A stretch of 64,000 nt of DNA, taken from NCBI GenBank assembly GCA_016271365.2, contig CM057453.1, forward strand, positions 1,076,089,001-1,076,153,000, written 5' to 3'. Below the pieces are notes generated by a model. It was not told the origin of the DNA. It did no database searches and saw only the letters and a program-made list of their open reading frames with translations. Each line of letters starts with the position of its first letter. The stretch's first letter is position 1. The translations under genes and the position numbers were made by a program. Positions 44,901 through 58,081 of the stretch are shown here, piece by piece. This DNA comes from Neoceratodus forsteri. Lineage: Eukaryota; Chordata; Ceratodontiformes; Ceratodontidae.

Positions 44901-47900
44901 CACACGCTGGATCCCTTGCAGTAGACAAGAATTTGGAAGAACTGTTTAGGTTCCAGAAATCAAGGGGTCCGTGGCCTGGTCAAGGCACACTGGATCCCTT
45001 GCAGTACAGAGGACTTCTGAAATGCTGTTTATCTTCCACAAATCGCGGGGTCTGTGGCCAGGTCAAGGCACGCTGGATCCCTTGCAGTACAGAGGATTTC
45101 TGTAGAACTGTTTAGGTTCCAGAAACCACGGGGTCTGTGGCTTGGTCAAGGCATGCTGTATCAGTTGTACAGCGGATTTCAGAAGAACTGTTTGGGTTCC
45201 AGAAACCAAGTGGTCCATGGCCTGGTCAAGGCACACTGGATCCCTTGCAGTACAGAGGATTTCTAAAGAACTGTTTAGGTTCCAGAAATTGCAGGGTCCA
45301 TGGCCTGGTCAAGGCACACTGGACCCCTTGCAGTACAGAGGATTTCTGATAAGCTGTTTAGGTTCCAGAAATCATGGGGTCCTTGGCCAGGTCATGGCAC
45401 ACTGGATCCCTTGCAGTACAGAGGATTTCTGAAAAGCTGTTGAGGTTCAAGAAATTGAGAGGTCTAAAGCCTGCTCACCTCATGCTGGATCCCTTGAGGT
45501 ACCTAGTATTTCAGAAAAAACTGTTTAGGTTCCAGAAACCATGGGGTCCATGGCCTTGTCAAGGCATACTGGATATCTTGCAGTACTGTGGATTTCTGAA
45601 GAACTCTTTAGGTTCCAGAAACTGCAGGGTCTGTGACCTGGTCAAGGCATCATGGATCCCTTGCAGGACAGAGGATTCCTGAAAAACTGTTTAGATTCCA
45701 GAAATTGAGGAGTCTATAGCCTGGTCATGGCATGCTGGATCCCTTGCATTACAGAGGATTTCTGAAAAGCTGTTTAGGTTCCAGGAATTGAGAGGTCCAT
45801 GGTCTAGCCAAGGCATGCTGGATCCCTTGCAGTACACAGGATTTCTGCAAAGCTGTTAAGGTTCCAGAAATCACGGGGTCCATATCATGGTCAAGGCACA
45901 CTGGATCCCTTGCAGTACAGAGGATTTCTGAAGAACTGTTTAGGTTCTGGAAATTGTGGGATCGGTGGCCCGGTCAAGGCACGCTGGATCCCTTGAAGTA
46001 CAGAGGATTTCGGAAGAACTGCTTAGGTTCCAGAAATCACGGGGTCTGTGGCCTAGTCAAGCCACAGGATCCCTTGCAGTACAGTGGATTTCTGAAGAAC
46101 TGTTTAGGATCCAGAAACCACAGTGTCCATGGCCTGGTGAAGGCATGCTGGATCCCATGCAGTACAGAGGATTTCTGAAGAACTGATTAGGTACCTGAAA
46201 CTGTGGGGTCTGTGGCCAGGTGCAAGCAAACTGGATGCCTTGTGGTACAGATGATTTCTGAAGAACTGTTTAGGATTTAGAAACCATGGGGTCCATGGCC
46301 TGGTTAAGGCACACTGGATCCCTTGCAGTACAGAAGATTTCTGAAGAACTGTTTAGGTTCCAGAGACCACAGAATACAAGGCCTGGTCAAGGCACACTGG
46401 AACCCTTGCAGTACTGTGGATTTCTGAAAAGCTATTTTGATTCCAGAAATCGAGAGGTCCATGGGCTGGTCAGGGCATGCTGGATCCCTTGCAGTAGAGA
46501 GGATTTCTGAAAAGATATTTAGGTTCCAGAAACCACGGGGGTCTGTGGCCTGGTCAAGGCACACTAGATCCCTTGCAGTAGAGAGGATTTCAGAAGAACT
46601 GTTTAGGTTCCAGAAATTGAGAGGTCTGTGACCTGGTCAGAGCATGCTGGATCCCTTGCAGTACAGAGGATTTCTGAATAACTGTTGAACCTCCAGAAAT
46701 CACGAAGTCTGTGGACTGGTCAGGGCATGCTGGATCCCCTGCAGTACAGAGGATTTCTGAAAAGCTGTTTAGGTTCCAGAAACCATGGGGTCTGAGGCCT
46801 GGTCAAGGCACACTAGATTCTTTGCAGTACAGAGGATTTCTGAAAAGTTGTTTAGCTTCCAGAAATCATGGAGCCCATGGCCTGGTCAACACACACTGGA
46901 TCCCTTGCAGTAGACAGGATTTGGAAGAACTGTTTAGGTTCCAGAAATCAAGGGGTCTGTGGTCTGGTCAAGGCACACTGGATCCCTTGCAGTACAGAGG
47001 ACTTCGGAAATGCTGTTTATCTTCCAGAAATTGCGGGGTCCATGGCCTGGTCAAGGCACACTGGATCTTTTGCAGTACAGAGGATTTCTGAAGAACTGAT
47101 TAGGTTTCAGAAATTGAGGGGTCCATGGCCTGGTCAGGGCATGCTGGATCCCTTGCAGTACAGAAGATTTCTGAATAACTGTTGAACTTCCAGAAATTGC
47201 GGGGTCCATGTCCTGGTCAAGGCACACTGGATTCCATGCAGTTGAGAGGATTTCTGAAAAGCTGTTAATGTTTCAGAAATTGAGGGGTCCGTGGTCTGGT
47301 CAAGGCACACTGGATCCATTGCAGTTGAGTGGATTTCTGAAAAGCTGTGTAGATTTCAGGAATTGAGAGGTCCATGGTCTAGCCAAGGCATGCTAGATCC
47401 CTTTCAGTACACAGGATTTCTGCAAAGCTGTTAAGGTTCCAGAAATCGCGGGGTCCATATCCTGGTCAAGGCACACTGGATCCCTTGCAGTACAGAGGAT
47501 TTCTGAAGAACTGTTTAGGTTTTGGAAATTGTGGGGGTCAGTGGCCCGGTCAAGGCACAATGGATCCTTTGAAGTACAGAGGATTTCGGAAGAACTGCTT
47601 AGGTTCCAGAATTCATGGGGTCTGTGGCCTAGTCAAGCCACGCAGGATCCCTTGCAGTACAGTGGATTTCTGAAGAACTGTTTAGGATCCAGAAACCACA
47701 GTGTCCATGGCCTGGTGAAGGCATGCTGGATCCCATGCAGTACAGAGGATTTCTGAAGAACTGATTAGGTACCTGAAACTGTGGAGTCTGTGGCCAGGTG
47801 CAAGCAAACTTGATGCCTTGTGGTACAGATGATTTCTGAAGAACTGTTTAGGATTTAGAAACCATGGGGTCCATGGCCTGGTTAAGGCACACTGGATCCC

Positions 47901-49637
47901 TTGCAGTACAGAAGATTTCTAAAGAACTGTTTAGGTTCCAGAGACCGCAGGGTACAAGGCCTGGTCAAGGCACACTGGATACCTCGCAGTGCTGTGGATT
48001 TCAGAAAAGCTATTTTGGATCCAGAAATCAAGAGGTCCATGGGCTGGTCAGGGCATGCTGGATCCCTTGCAGAAGAGAGGAATTCTGAAAAGATATTTAG
48101 GTTCCAGAAACCACGGGGTCTGTGGCCTGGTCAAGGCACACTAGATCCCTTGCAGTAGAGAGGATTTCAGAAGAACTGTTTAGGTTCCAGAAATCAAGGG
48201 GTCCATGGCCTGGTCAAGACACACTGGAACCCTCGCAGTACAGAGGAATTCTGAAGAACTGTTTAGGTTCCAGAAATTGAGAGGTCCGTGGCCTGGTCAA
48301 CACATGCTGGATCCCTTGCAGTAGACAGGATTTTGGAAGAACTGTTTAGGTTCCAGAAATCAAGGGGTCCGTGGCCTGGTCAAGGCACACTGGAACCCTT
48401 GCAGTACAGAGGACTTCTGAAATGCTGTTTAACTTCCAGAAATCACGGGATCTGTGGCCAGGTCAAGGCACGCTGGATCCCTTGCAGTACAGAGGATTTC
48501 TGTAGAACTGTTTAGGTTCCAGAAACCATGAGGTCTGTGGCTTGGTCAAGGCATGCTGTATCAGTTGTACAGCGGATTTTTGAAGAACTGTTTGGGTTCC
48601 AGAAACCGAGTGGTCCATGGCCTGGTCAAGGCACATTGGATCCCTTGCAGTGCAGAGGATTTCTAAAGAACTGTTTAGGTTCCAGAAATTGCAGGGTCCA
48701 TGGCCTGGTCAAGGCACACTGGACCCCCTTGCAGTACAGAGGATTTCTGATAAGCTGTTTAGGTTCCAGAAATCATGGGGTCCTTGGCCAGGTCATGGCA
48801 AACTGGATCCGTTGCAGTACAGAGGATTTCTGAAAAGCTGTTGAGGTTCAAGAAATTGAGGGGTCCAAAGCCTGCTCACCTCACACTGGATCCCTTGAGG
48901 TAGCTAGTGTTTCAGAAAAAACTGTTTAGGTTCCAGAAACCATGGGGTCCATGGCCTGGTCAATGCACACCCGGATATCTTGCAGTACTGTGGATTTCTG
49001 AAGAACTCTTTAGGTTCCAGAAACTGCGGGGTCTGTGACCTTGTCAAGGCATCATGGATCCCTTGCAGTACAGAGGATTCCTGAAAAGCTGTTTAGATTC
49101 CAGAAATTGAGGAGTCCATAGCCTGGTCATGGCATGCTGGATCCCTTGCATTACAGAGGATTTCTGAAAAGCTGTTTAGGTTCCAGGAATTGAGAGGTCC
49201 ATGGTCTAGTGAAGGCATGCTGGATCCCTTGCAGTACACAGGATTTCTGCAAAGCTGTTATGGTTCCAGAAATTGTGGGGTCCATATCCTGGTAAAGGCA
49301 CACTGGATTCCTTGCAGTACAGAGGATTTCTGAAGAACTGTTTAGGTTCTGGAAATTGTGGGGTCTGTGGCCCGGTCAAGGCACGCTGGATCCCTTGAAG
49401 TGCAGAGGATTTCCGAAGAACTGTTTAGGTTCCAGAAATCATGGGGTCTGTGGTCTAGTCAAGCCACGCAGGATCCCTTGCAGTACAGTGGATTTCTGAA
49501 GAACTGTTTAGGATCCAGAAACCACAGTGTCCATGGCCTGGTGAAGGCATGCTGGATGCCATGCAGTACAGAGGATTTCTGAAGAACTGATTAGGTACCT
49601 GAAACTGTGGAGTATGTGGCCAGGTGCAAGCAAACTG

Positions 49638-52600
49638 GATGCCTTGTGGTACAGATGATTTCTGAAGAACTGTTTAGGATTTAGAAACCATGGGGTCAAT
49701 GGCCTGGTTAAGGCACACTGGATCCTTTGCAGTACAGAAGATTTCTGAAGAACTGTTTAGGTTCCAGAGACCACAGAATACAGGCCTGGTCAAGGCACAC
49801 TGGATCCCTTGCAGTGCTGTGGATTTCTGAAAAGCTATTTTGGTTCCAGAAATTGAGAGGTCCATGGGCTGGTCAGGGCATGATGGATCCCTTGCAGTAG
49901 AGAGGATTTCTGAAAAGATATTTAGGTTCCAGAAACCACGGGGTCTGTGGCCTGGTCAAGGCACACTAGATCCCTTGCAGTAGAGAGGATTTCAGAAGAA
50001 CTATTTAGGTTCCAGAAATCAAGGGGTCCTTGACCTGGTCAAGGCACACTGGAACCCTTGCAGTACAGAGGACTTCTGAAGAACTGTTTAGGTTCCAGAA
50101 ATTGAGAGGTCCGTGACCTGGTCAGAGCATGCTGGATCCCTTGCAGTACAGAGGGATTTCTGAATAACTGTTGAACTTCCAGAAATCACGAAGTCTGTGG
50201 ACTGGTCAGGGTATGCTGGATCCCCTGCAGTACAGAGGATTTCTGAAAAGTTGTTTAGGTTCCAGAAACTGCGGGGTCTGTGGCCTGGTCAAGGCACACT
50301 AGATCCTTTGCAGTACAGAGGATTTCTGAAAAGCTGTTTAGCTTCCAGAAATCGTGGGACCCATGGCCTGGTCAAGGCACACTGGATCCCTTGCAGTTGA
50401 GAGGATTTCTGAAAAGCTGTTTAGGTTTCAGAAATTGAGGGGTCCGTGGTCTTGTCAAGGCACAGTGGATCCATTGCAGTTGAGAGGATTTCTGAAAAGC
50501 TGTGTAGGTTCCAGAAATCATGGGGTCCATGGCCAGGTCAAGGCATGCTGGATCCCTTTCAGTACAGAGGATTTCTCTAGAACTGTTTAGGTTTCAGAAA
50601 CCATGGGGTCTGTGGCCAGGTCAAGGCATGCTGCATCAGTTGTACAGCAGATTTTCTGAAGAACTGTTTGGGTTCCAGAAACCATTTGGTCCATGGCCTG
50701 GTCAAGGCACGCTGGATCCCTTGCAGTACAGAGGATTTCTAAAGAACAGTTTAGGTTCCAGAAATCATGGGGTCCATGGCCTGGTCAAGGCATGCTGGAC
50801 CCCTTTAAGTACAGTGGATTTCTGAAGAACTGTTTAGGTTCCAGAAATCACGGGGTCCATGGCCTGGTCAAGGCATGCTGGATCCCTTGCAGTACACCAG
50901 ATTTCTGAAGAATTTTTTTAGGTTCGAGAAATCGCGGGGTATGTGGCCTGGTCAAGACATGCTAGATCCCTGGCAGAACAGAGGATATCTGAAAACTGTT
51001 TTGGTTCAAGAAATCTACTGGTCTGTGGCCTGGTCAAGGCACACTGGATCCCTTTCAGTACAGAGGATTCCAGAAATACAGTTTAGGTTCCAGAAATCGA
51101 GTGGTCTGTGGCCTGGTCAAGGCATGCTGGATCCCTTTCAGTTCTGTGGATTTCTGAAGTACTGTTTACAGTCCTGAAACTGTGGGATCCATGGATTGGT
51201 GAAGGCACACTGGATCCCTTGCAGTACACAGGATTTCTGATGAAGTGTTTGTGTTCCAGATACCGAGTGGTGCTTTCCTGGTCAAGGCAAGCAGGATCCC
51301 TTGAAGTAGAGAGGATTTCTGAACAACTGTTTAGGCTCCAGAAACCGTGGTGTCTGTGGACTGGTCAAGGCAAGCTGGATCCCTTGAAGTACAGCGGATT
51401 TCTGAAGAACTGTTTAGGTTCCAGAAACCATGGTGTCTTTGGCCTGGTTAAGACACGCTGGATCCCTTGCAGTACAGAAGATTTCTGAGGAACTGTTTAG
51501 GTTCCAGAAATCATGGAGTCCGTGGCCTCATCAAGGCACACTGGATCCCTTGCACTACAGTGGAATCCTGAAAAGCTGTTTAGATTCCAGAAATCACGGG
51601 GTCCATGGCCTGGTCAAGGCACACTGGATTCCTTGCAGTACAAAGTATTTCTGTAGAACTGTTAAGGTTCCAGAAACCACGAGGTCTGTGGCCTGGACAT
51701 GGCATGCTGGATACCTCGCAGTAGAGAAGATTTCTGAAAAGCTGTTTAGCTTCCAGAAATTGAGTGGTCCATGGCCTGGCCAAAGCACGCTGGATCCCTT
51801 ATGGTACAGAGGAGTTCTGAAAAGCTGTTTAGATTCCAAAAATCGAGGGGTTCATGGCCCGGTCAAGGCACAATGGTTCCCTTGTACTACAGAGGATTTC
51901 TGAAAAGCTGTTGAGGTTTCAGAAATTGAGGGGTCCGTGGCCTGGTCAAGGCATGTTGGATCCCTTGCAGTACAGAGTATTTCTGAAAAAACTGTTTAGG
52001 TTCCATAAATTGAGGGTTCCATGGACTGGTCAAGGCACGCAGGATCCCTTGCAGTACAGAGTATTTCTGAAAAGCTGTTTAGAATCCAGATATCATGGGT
52101 ACATGGCCTGGTGAAGGCACACTGGATCCCTTGCAGTACAGAGAATTTTTGAAAAGCTGTTTATTTTCCGGAAATCACTGGGTCGTGTACTGGTCAAGGC
52201 ATGCTGGAACCCTTGCTGAACAGTGGATTTCAGAATAACTGTTTAGGTTCCAGAAATCACGTGGTCCATGCCCTGGTCAAGGCACACTGGATATCTTGCA
52301 CTACAGAGGATTTCTGAAAAGCTGTTTAGGTTCCAGAAATCAAGGGGTCTGAAGCCTGAGCAAGGCACGGTGGATCCCTTGGGGTACAGAGTAATTCTGA
52401 AAAACTGTTTAGGTCACAGAAACCACAAGGTCCCTGGCCTGGTTAAAGCACACTGGATCCATAGCAGTTGAGAGATTTCTGAAAAGCTGTTTAGGTTCCA
52501 GAAATCACAGGGTCCATGGCCAGGTCAAGGTACACAGGATCCCTTGCAGTACAGAGGATTTCTGTAGAATTGTTTAGGTTCCAGAAACCATGGGGTCTGT

Positions 52601-53697
52601 GGCCTGGTCAAGGCATGCTGTGTCAGTTGTACAGTGGATTTCTGAAGAACTGTTTGGGTTCCAGAAACCGAGTGGTCCATGGCCTGGTCAAGGTACACTG
52701 GATCCCTTGCAGTACAGAGGATTTCTAAAGAACTGTTTAGGTTCCAGAAATCACAGAGTCCATGGCCTGGTCAAGGCAAACTAGACCCCTTGCAGTACAG
52801 AGGATTTCTGATAAGCTGTTTAGGTTCCAGAAATCAAGGGGTCCTTGGCCAGGTCATGGCACACAGGATCCGTTGCAGTACAGAGGATTTCTGAAAAGCT
52901 GTTGAGGTTCAAGAAATTGAGGGGTCCAAAGCCTGCTCACCTCATGCTGGATCCCTTGAGGTACAGAGTATTTCAGAAAAAGCTATTTAGGTTCCAGAAA
53001 CCATGGGGTCCATGGCCTGGTCAAGGCATACTGGATATCTTGCAGTACTGTGGATTTCTGAAGAACTCTTTAGATTCCAGAAACTGTGGGGTCTGTGGCC
53101 TGGTCAAGGCATCATGGATCCCTTGCAGTACAGAGGATTCCTGAAAAGATGTTTAGATTCCATAAATCGAGGAGTCCATAGCCTGGTCATGGCATGCTGG
53201 ATCCCTTGCATTACAGAGGATTTCTGAAAAGCTGTTTAGGTTCCAAGAATTGAGATGTCCATGGTCTAGCCAAGGCATGCTGGATCCCTTGCAGTACACA
53301 GGATTTCTGAAAAGCTGTTAAGCTTCCAGAAATCACGGGGTCCATATCCTGGTCAAGGCACACTGGATCCCTTACAGTACAGAGGATTTCTGAAGAACTG
53401 TTTAGGTTCTGGAAATTGCAGGGTCTGTGACCCAGTCAAGGCATGCTGGATCCCTTGAAGTACAGAGGATTTCGGAAGAACTGCTTAGGTTCCAGAAATC
53501 GCGGGGTCCATGGCCTAGTCAAACCACGCTGGATCCCTTGCAGTACAGTGGATTTCCTAAGAACTGTTTAGTATCCAGAAACCACGGTGTCCATGGCCTG
53601 GTGAAGGCATGCTGGATCTCATGCAGTACAGAGGATTTCTGAAGAACTGATAAGGTACCTGAAACTGTGGGGTCTGTGGCCAGGTGCAAGCAAACTG
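49638..53697 (+). repeat. Higher-order repeat unit 1 (about 4.06 kb, 49 monomers)
   Basis: Bounded by successive GATGCCTTGTGG marker monomers. It lacks four or so monomers present in the next unit; for example, two are missing just before 51510. Confidence 0.75.
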
Positions 53698-56600
53698 GAT
53701 GCCTTGTGGTACAGAAGATTTCTGAAGAACTGTTTAGGATTTAGAAACCATGGGGTCCATGGCCTGGTTAAGGGCACACTGGATCCCTTGCAGTACAGAA
53801 GATATCTGAAGAACTGTTTAGGTTCCTGAGACCACAGAGTACAAGGCCTGGTCAAGGCACACTGGATCCCTTGCAGTGCTGTGGATTTCTGAAAAGCAAT
53901 TTTGGTTCCAGAAATTGAGAGGTCCATGGGCTGGTCAGGGCATGCTGGATCCCTTGCAGTAGAGAGGATTTCTGAAAAGATACTTAGGTTCCAGAAACCA
54001 TGGGGTCTGTGGCCTGGTCAAGGCACACTAGATCCCTTGCAGTAGAGAGGATTTCAGAATAACTTTTTAGGTTCCAGAAATCAAGGGGTCCGTGACCTGG
54101 TCAAGGCACACTGGAACCCTCGCAGTACAGAGGACTTCAGAAGAACTGTTTAGGTTCCAGAAATTGAAGAGGTCCGTGACCTGGTCAGAGCATGCTGGAT
54201 CTCTTGCAGTACAGAGGATTTCTGAATAACTGTTGAACTTCCAGAAATCACGAAGTCTGTGGACTGGTCAGGGCATGCTGGATCCCCTGCAGTACAGAGG
54301 ATTTCTGAAAAGCTGTTTAGGTTCCAGAAACCACGGGGTCTGTGGCCTGGTCAAGGCACACTAGATCCTTTGCAGTGCAGAGGATTTCTGAAAATCTGTT
54401 TAGCTTCCAGAAATCTTGGGGCCCGTGGCCTGGTCAACACACACTGGATCCCTTGCAGCAGACAGGATTTCGGAAGAACTGTTTAGGTTCCTGAAATCAA
54501 GGGGTCCGTGGTCTGGTCAAGTCACACTGGATCCCTTGCAGTACAGAGGACTTCGGAAATGCTGTTTATCTTACAGAAATTGCCGGGGTCCATGGCCTGG
54601 TCAAGGCACACTGGATCCTTTGCAGTACAGAGGATTTCTGAAGAACTGATTAGGTTTCAGAAATTGAGGGGTCCGTGGCCTGGTCAGGGCTTGCTGGATC
54701 CCTTGCAGTACAGCAGATTTCTGAATAATTGTTGAACTTCCAGAAATCGGGGTCCATGTTCTGGTCAAGGCACACTGGATCCCTTGCAGTTGAGAGGATT
54801 TCTGAAAAGCTGTTTAGGTTTCAGAAATTGAGGGGTCCATGGTCTGGTCAAGGCACACTGAATCCATTGCAGTTGAGAGGATTTCTGAAAAGCTGTGTAG
54901 GTTCCAGAAATCATGGGGTCCATGGACAGGTCAAGGCATGCTGGATCCCTTTCAGTACAGAGGATTTCTCTAGAACTGTTTAGGTTTCAGAAACCATGGG
55001 GTCTGTGGCCAGGTCAAGGCATGCTGCATCAGTTGTACAGCAGATTTCTGAAGAACTGTTTGGGTTCCAGAAACTGTGTGGTCCATTGGCTGGTCATGGC
55101 ACGCTGGATCCATTGCTGTACAGAGGATTTCTAAAGAACTGTTTAGGTCTAGAAATCATGGGGTCCATGGCCTGGTCAAGGCATGCTGGACCCCTTGAAG
55201 TACAGTGGATTTCTGAAGAACTGTTTAGGTTCCAGAAATCACGGTGTCCATGGCCTGGTCAAGGCATGCTGGATCCCTTGCAGTACACTAAATTTCTGAA
55301 GAATTTTTTAGGTTCTAGAAATCACGGGGTATGTGGCCTGGTCAAGACATGCTAGATCCCTAGCAGAACAGAGGATATCTGAAAACTGTTTTGGTTCAAG
55401 AAATCTACTGGTCTGTGGCCGGGTCAAGGCACACTGGATCCCTTGCAGTACAGAGGATTCCAGAAATACTGTTTAGGTTTCAGAAATCGAGTGGTCTGTG
55501 GCCTGGTCTAGGCACGCTGGATCCCTTGCAGTACTGTGGATTTCTGAAGTACTGTTTACAGTCCCGAAACTGTGGGGTCCATGGATTGGTGAAGGCACAC
55601 TGGATCCCTTGCAGTACACAGGATTTCTGATGAAGTGTTTGTGTTCCAGATACCGAGTGGTGCTTGTCCTGGTCAAGGCAAGCAGGATCCCTTGAAGTAG
55701 AGAGGATTTCTGAACAACTGTTTAGGCTCCAGAAACCGTGGTGTCTGTGGACTGGTCAAGGCAAGCTGGATCCCTTGAAGTACAGTGGATTTCTGAAGAA
55801 CTGTTTAGGTTCCAGAAACCATGGTGTCTTTGGCCTGGTTAAGGCACACTTGATCCCTTGAGGTACAGAAGATTTCTGAGGAACTGTTTAGGTTCCAGAA
55901 ACCGCGGGGTAGAAGGCCTGGTCAAGGCACACTGGATCCCTTGCAGTGCTGTGGATTTCTAAAAAGCTGTTTAGGTTCCAGAAAACAGAGGGTCCATGGC
56001 CTGGTTAAGGCACACTTGATCCCTTGCAGTGCAGAGGATTTCTGAAAAGCTGTTTTGGTTCCAGAAATCACGGAGTCCATGGCCTCATCAAGGCACACTG
56101 GATCCCTTGCACTACAGTGGATTCCTGAAAAGCTGTTTATATTCCAGAAATCACGGGGTCCATGGCCTGGTCAAGGCACACTGGATTCCTTGCAGTACAA
56201 AGTATTTCTGTAGAACTGTTAAGTTTCCGGAAACCACGGGGTCTGTGGCCTGGACATGGCATGCTGGATACCTCGCAGTAGAGAAGATTTCTGAAAAGCT
56301 GTTTAGCTTCCAGAATTTGAGTGGTCCATGGCCTGGCCAAAGCATGCTGGATCCCTTGTGGTACAGAGGAGTTCCGAAAAGCTGTTTAGATTCCAAAACT
56401 TGAAGGGTTCATGGCCCGGTCAAGGCACAAAGGTTCCCTTGCACTACAGAGGATTTCTGCAAAGCTGTTGAGGTTTCAGAAATCGAGGGGTCCATAGCCT
56501 GGTCAAGCCATGTTGGATCCCTTGCAGTACAGAGTATTTCTGAAAAACTGTTTAGGTTCAATAAATTGAGGGTTCCATGGACTGGTCAAGGCATGCAGGA

Positions 56601-58081
56601 TCCCTTGCAGTACAGAGTATTTCTGAAAAGCTGTTTAGGTTCCAGAAATCACGGGGTCCATGCCCTGGTCAAGGCACACTGGATATCTTACACTACAGAG
56701 GATTTCTGAAAAGCTGTTTAGGTTCCAGAAATCAAGGGGTCTGAAGCCTGGGCAAGGCACGGTGGATCCCTTGGGGTACAGAGTAATTCTGAAAAACTGT
56801 TTAGGTTACAGAAACCATGAGGTCCCTGGCCTGGTTAAAGCACACTGGATCCATAGCAGTTGAGAGGATTTCGGAAAAGCTGTTTAGGTTCCAGAAATCA
56901 CGGGGTCCATGGCCAGGTCAAGGCACGCAGGATCCCTTGCAGTACAGAGGATTTCTGTAGAATTGTTTAGGTTCCAGAAACCATGGGGTCTGTGGCCTGG
57001 TCAAGGCATGCTGTGTCAGTTGTACAGCGGATTTCTGAAGAACTGTTTGGGTTCCAGAAACCGAGTGGTCCATGGCTTGGTCAAGGCACACTGGATCCCT
57101 TGCAGTACAGAGGATTTCTAAAGAACTGTTTAGGTTCCAGAAATCGCAGGGTCCATGGCCTGGTCAAGGCAAACTGGACCCCTTGCCGTACAAAGGATTG
57201 CTGATAAGCTGTTTAGGTTCCAGAAATCATGGGATCCTTGGACAGGTCATGGCACACTGGATCCCTTGCAGTACAGAGGATTTCTGAAAAGCTGTTGAGG
57301 TTCAAGAAATTGAGGGGTCCAAAGCCTGCTCACCTCATGCTGGATCCCTTGAGGCACAGAGTATTACAGAAAAAGCTAGTTAGGTTCCAGAAACCTGCGG
57401 GGTCCATGGCCTGGTCAAGGCATACTGGATATCTTGCAGTACTGTGGATTTCTGAAGAACTATTTAGGTTCCAGAAACTGCGGGGTCTGTGGCCTGGTCA
57501 AGGCATCATGGATCCCTTGCAGTACAGAGGATTCCTGAAAAGATGTTTAGATTCCAGAAATCGAGGAGTCCATAGCCTGGTCATGGCATGCTGGATCCCT
57601 TGCATTACAGAGGATTTCTGAAAAGCTGTTTAGGTTCCAGGAATTGAGAGGTCCATTGCATAGCCAAGGCATGCTGGATCCCTTGCAGTACACCGGATTT
57701 CAGAAAACCTGTTAAGGTTCCAGAAATCGCGGGGTCCATATCCTGGTCAAGGCACACTGGATACCTTGCAATACAGAGGATTTCTGAAGAACTGTTTAGG
57801 TTCTGGAAATTGCGGGGTCTGTGACCCAGTCAAGGCATGCTGGATCCCTTGAAGTAGAGGTTTCAGAAGAACTGCTTGGGTTCAAATCACGGGGTCCATG
57901 GCCTAGTCAAACCACGCTGGATCCTTGCAGTACAGTGGATATCTGAGAAGAAGTGTTTAGGATCCAGAAACCACGGTGTCCATGGCCTGGTGAGGGCATG
58001 CTGGATCTCTACAGAGGATTTCTGAAGAACTGATTAGGTACCTGAGAACTGTGGGGTCTGTGGCCAGGTGCAAGCAAACTG
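53698..58081 (+). repeat. Higher-order repeat unit 2 (about 4.38 kb, 53 monomers)
   Basis: The longest unit in the window and the best reference for alignment. It contains the full run of marker monomers, including GCATCAGTTGTACAGCAG (about 55026) and CTCATCAAGGCACACTGG (about 56085). Confidence 0.8.
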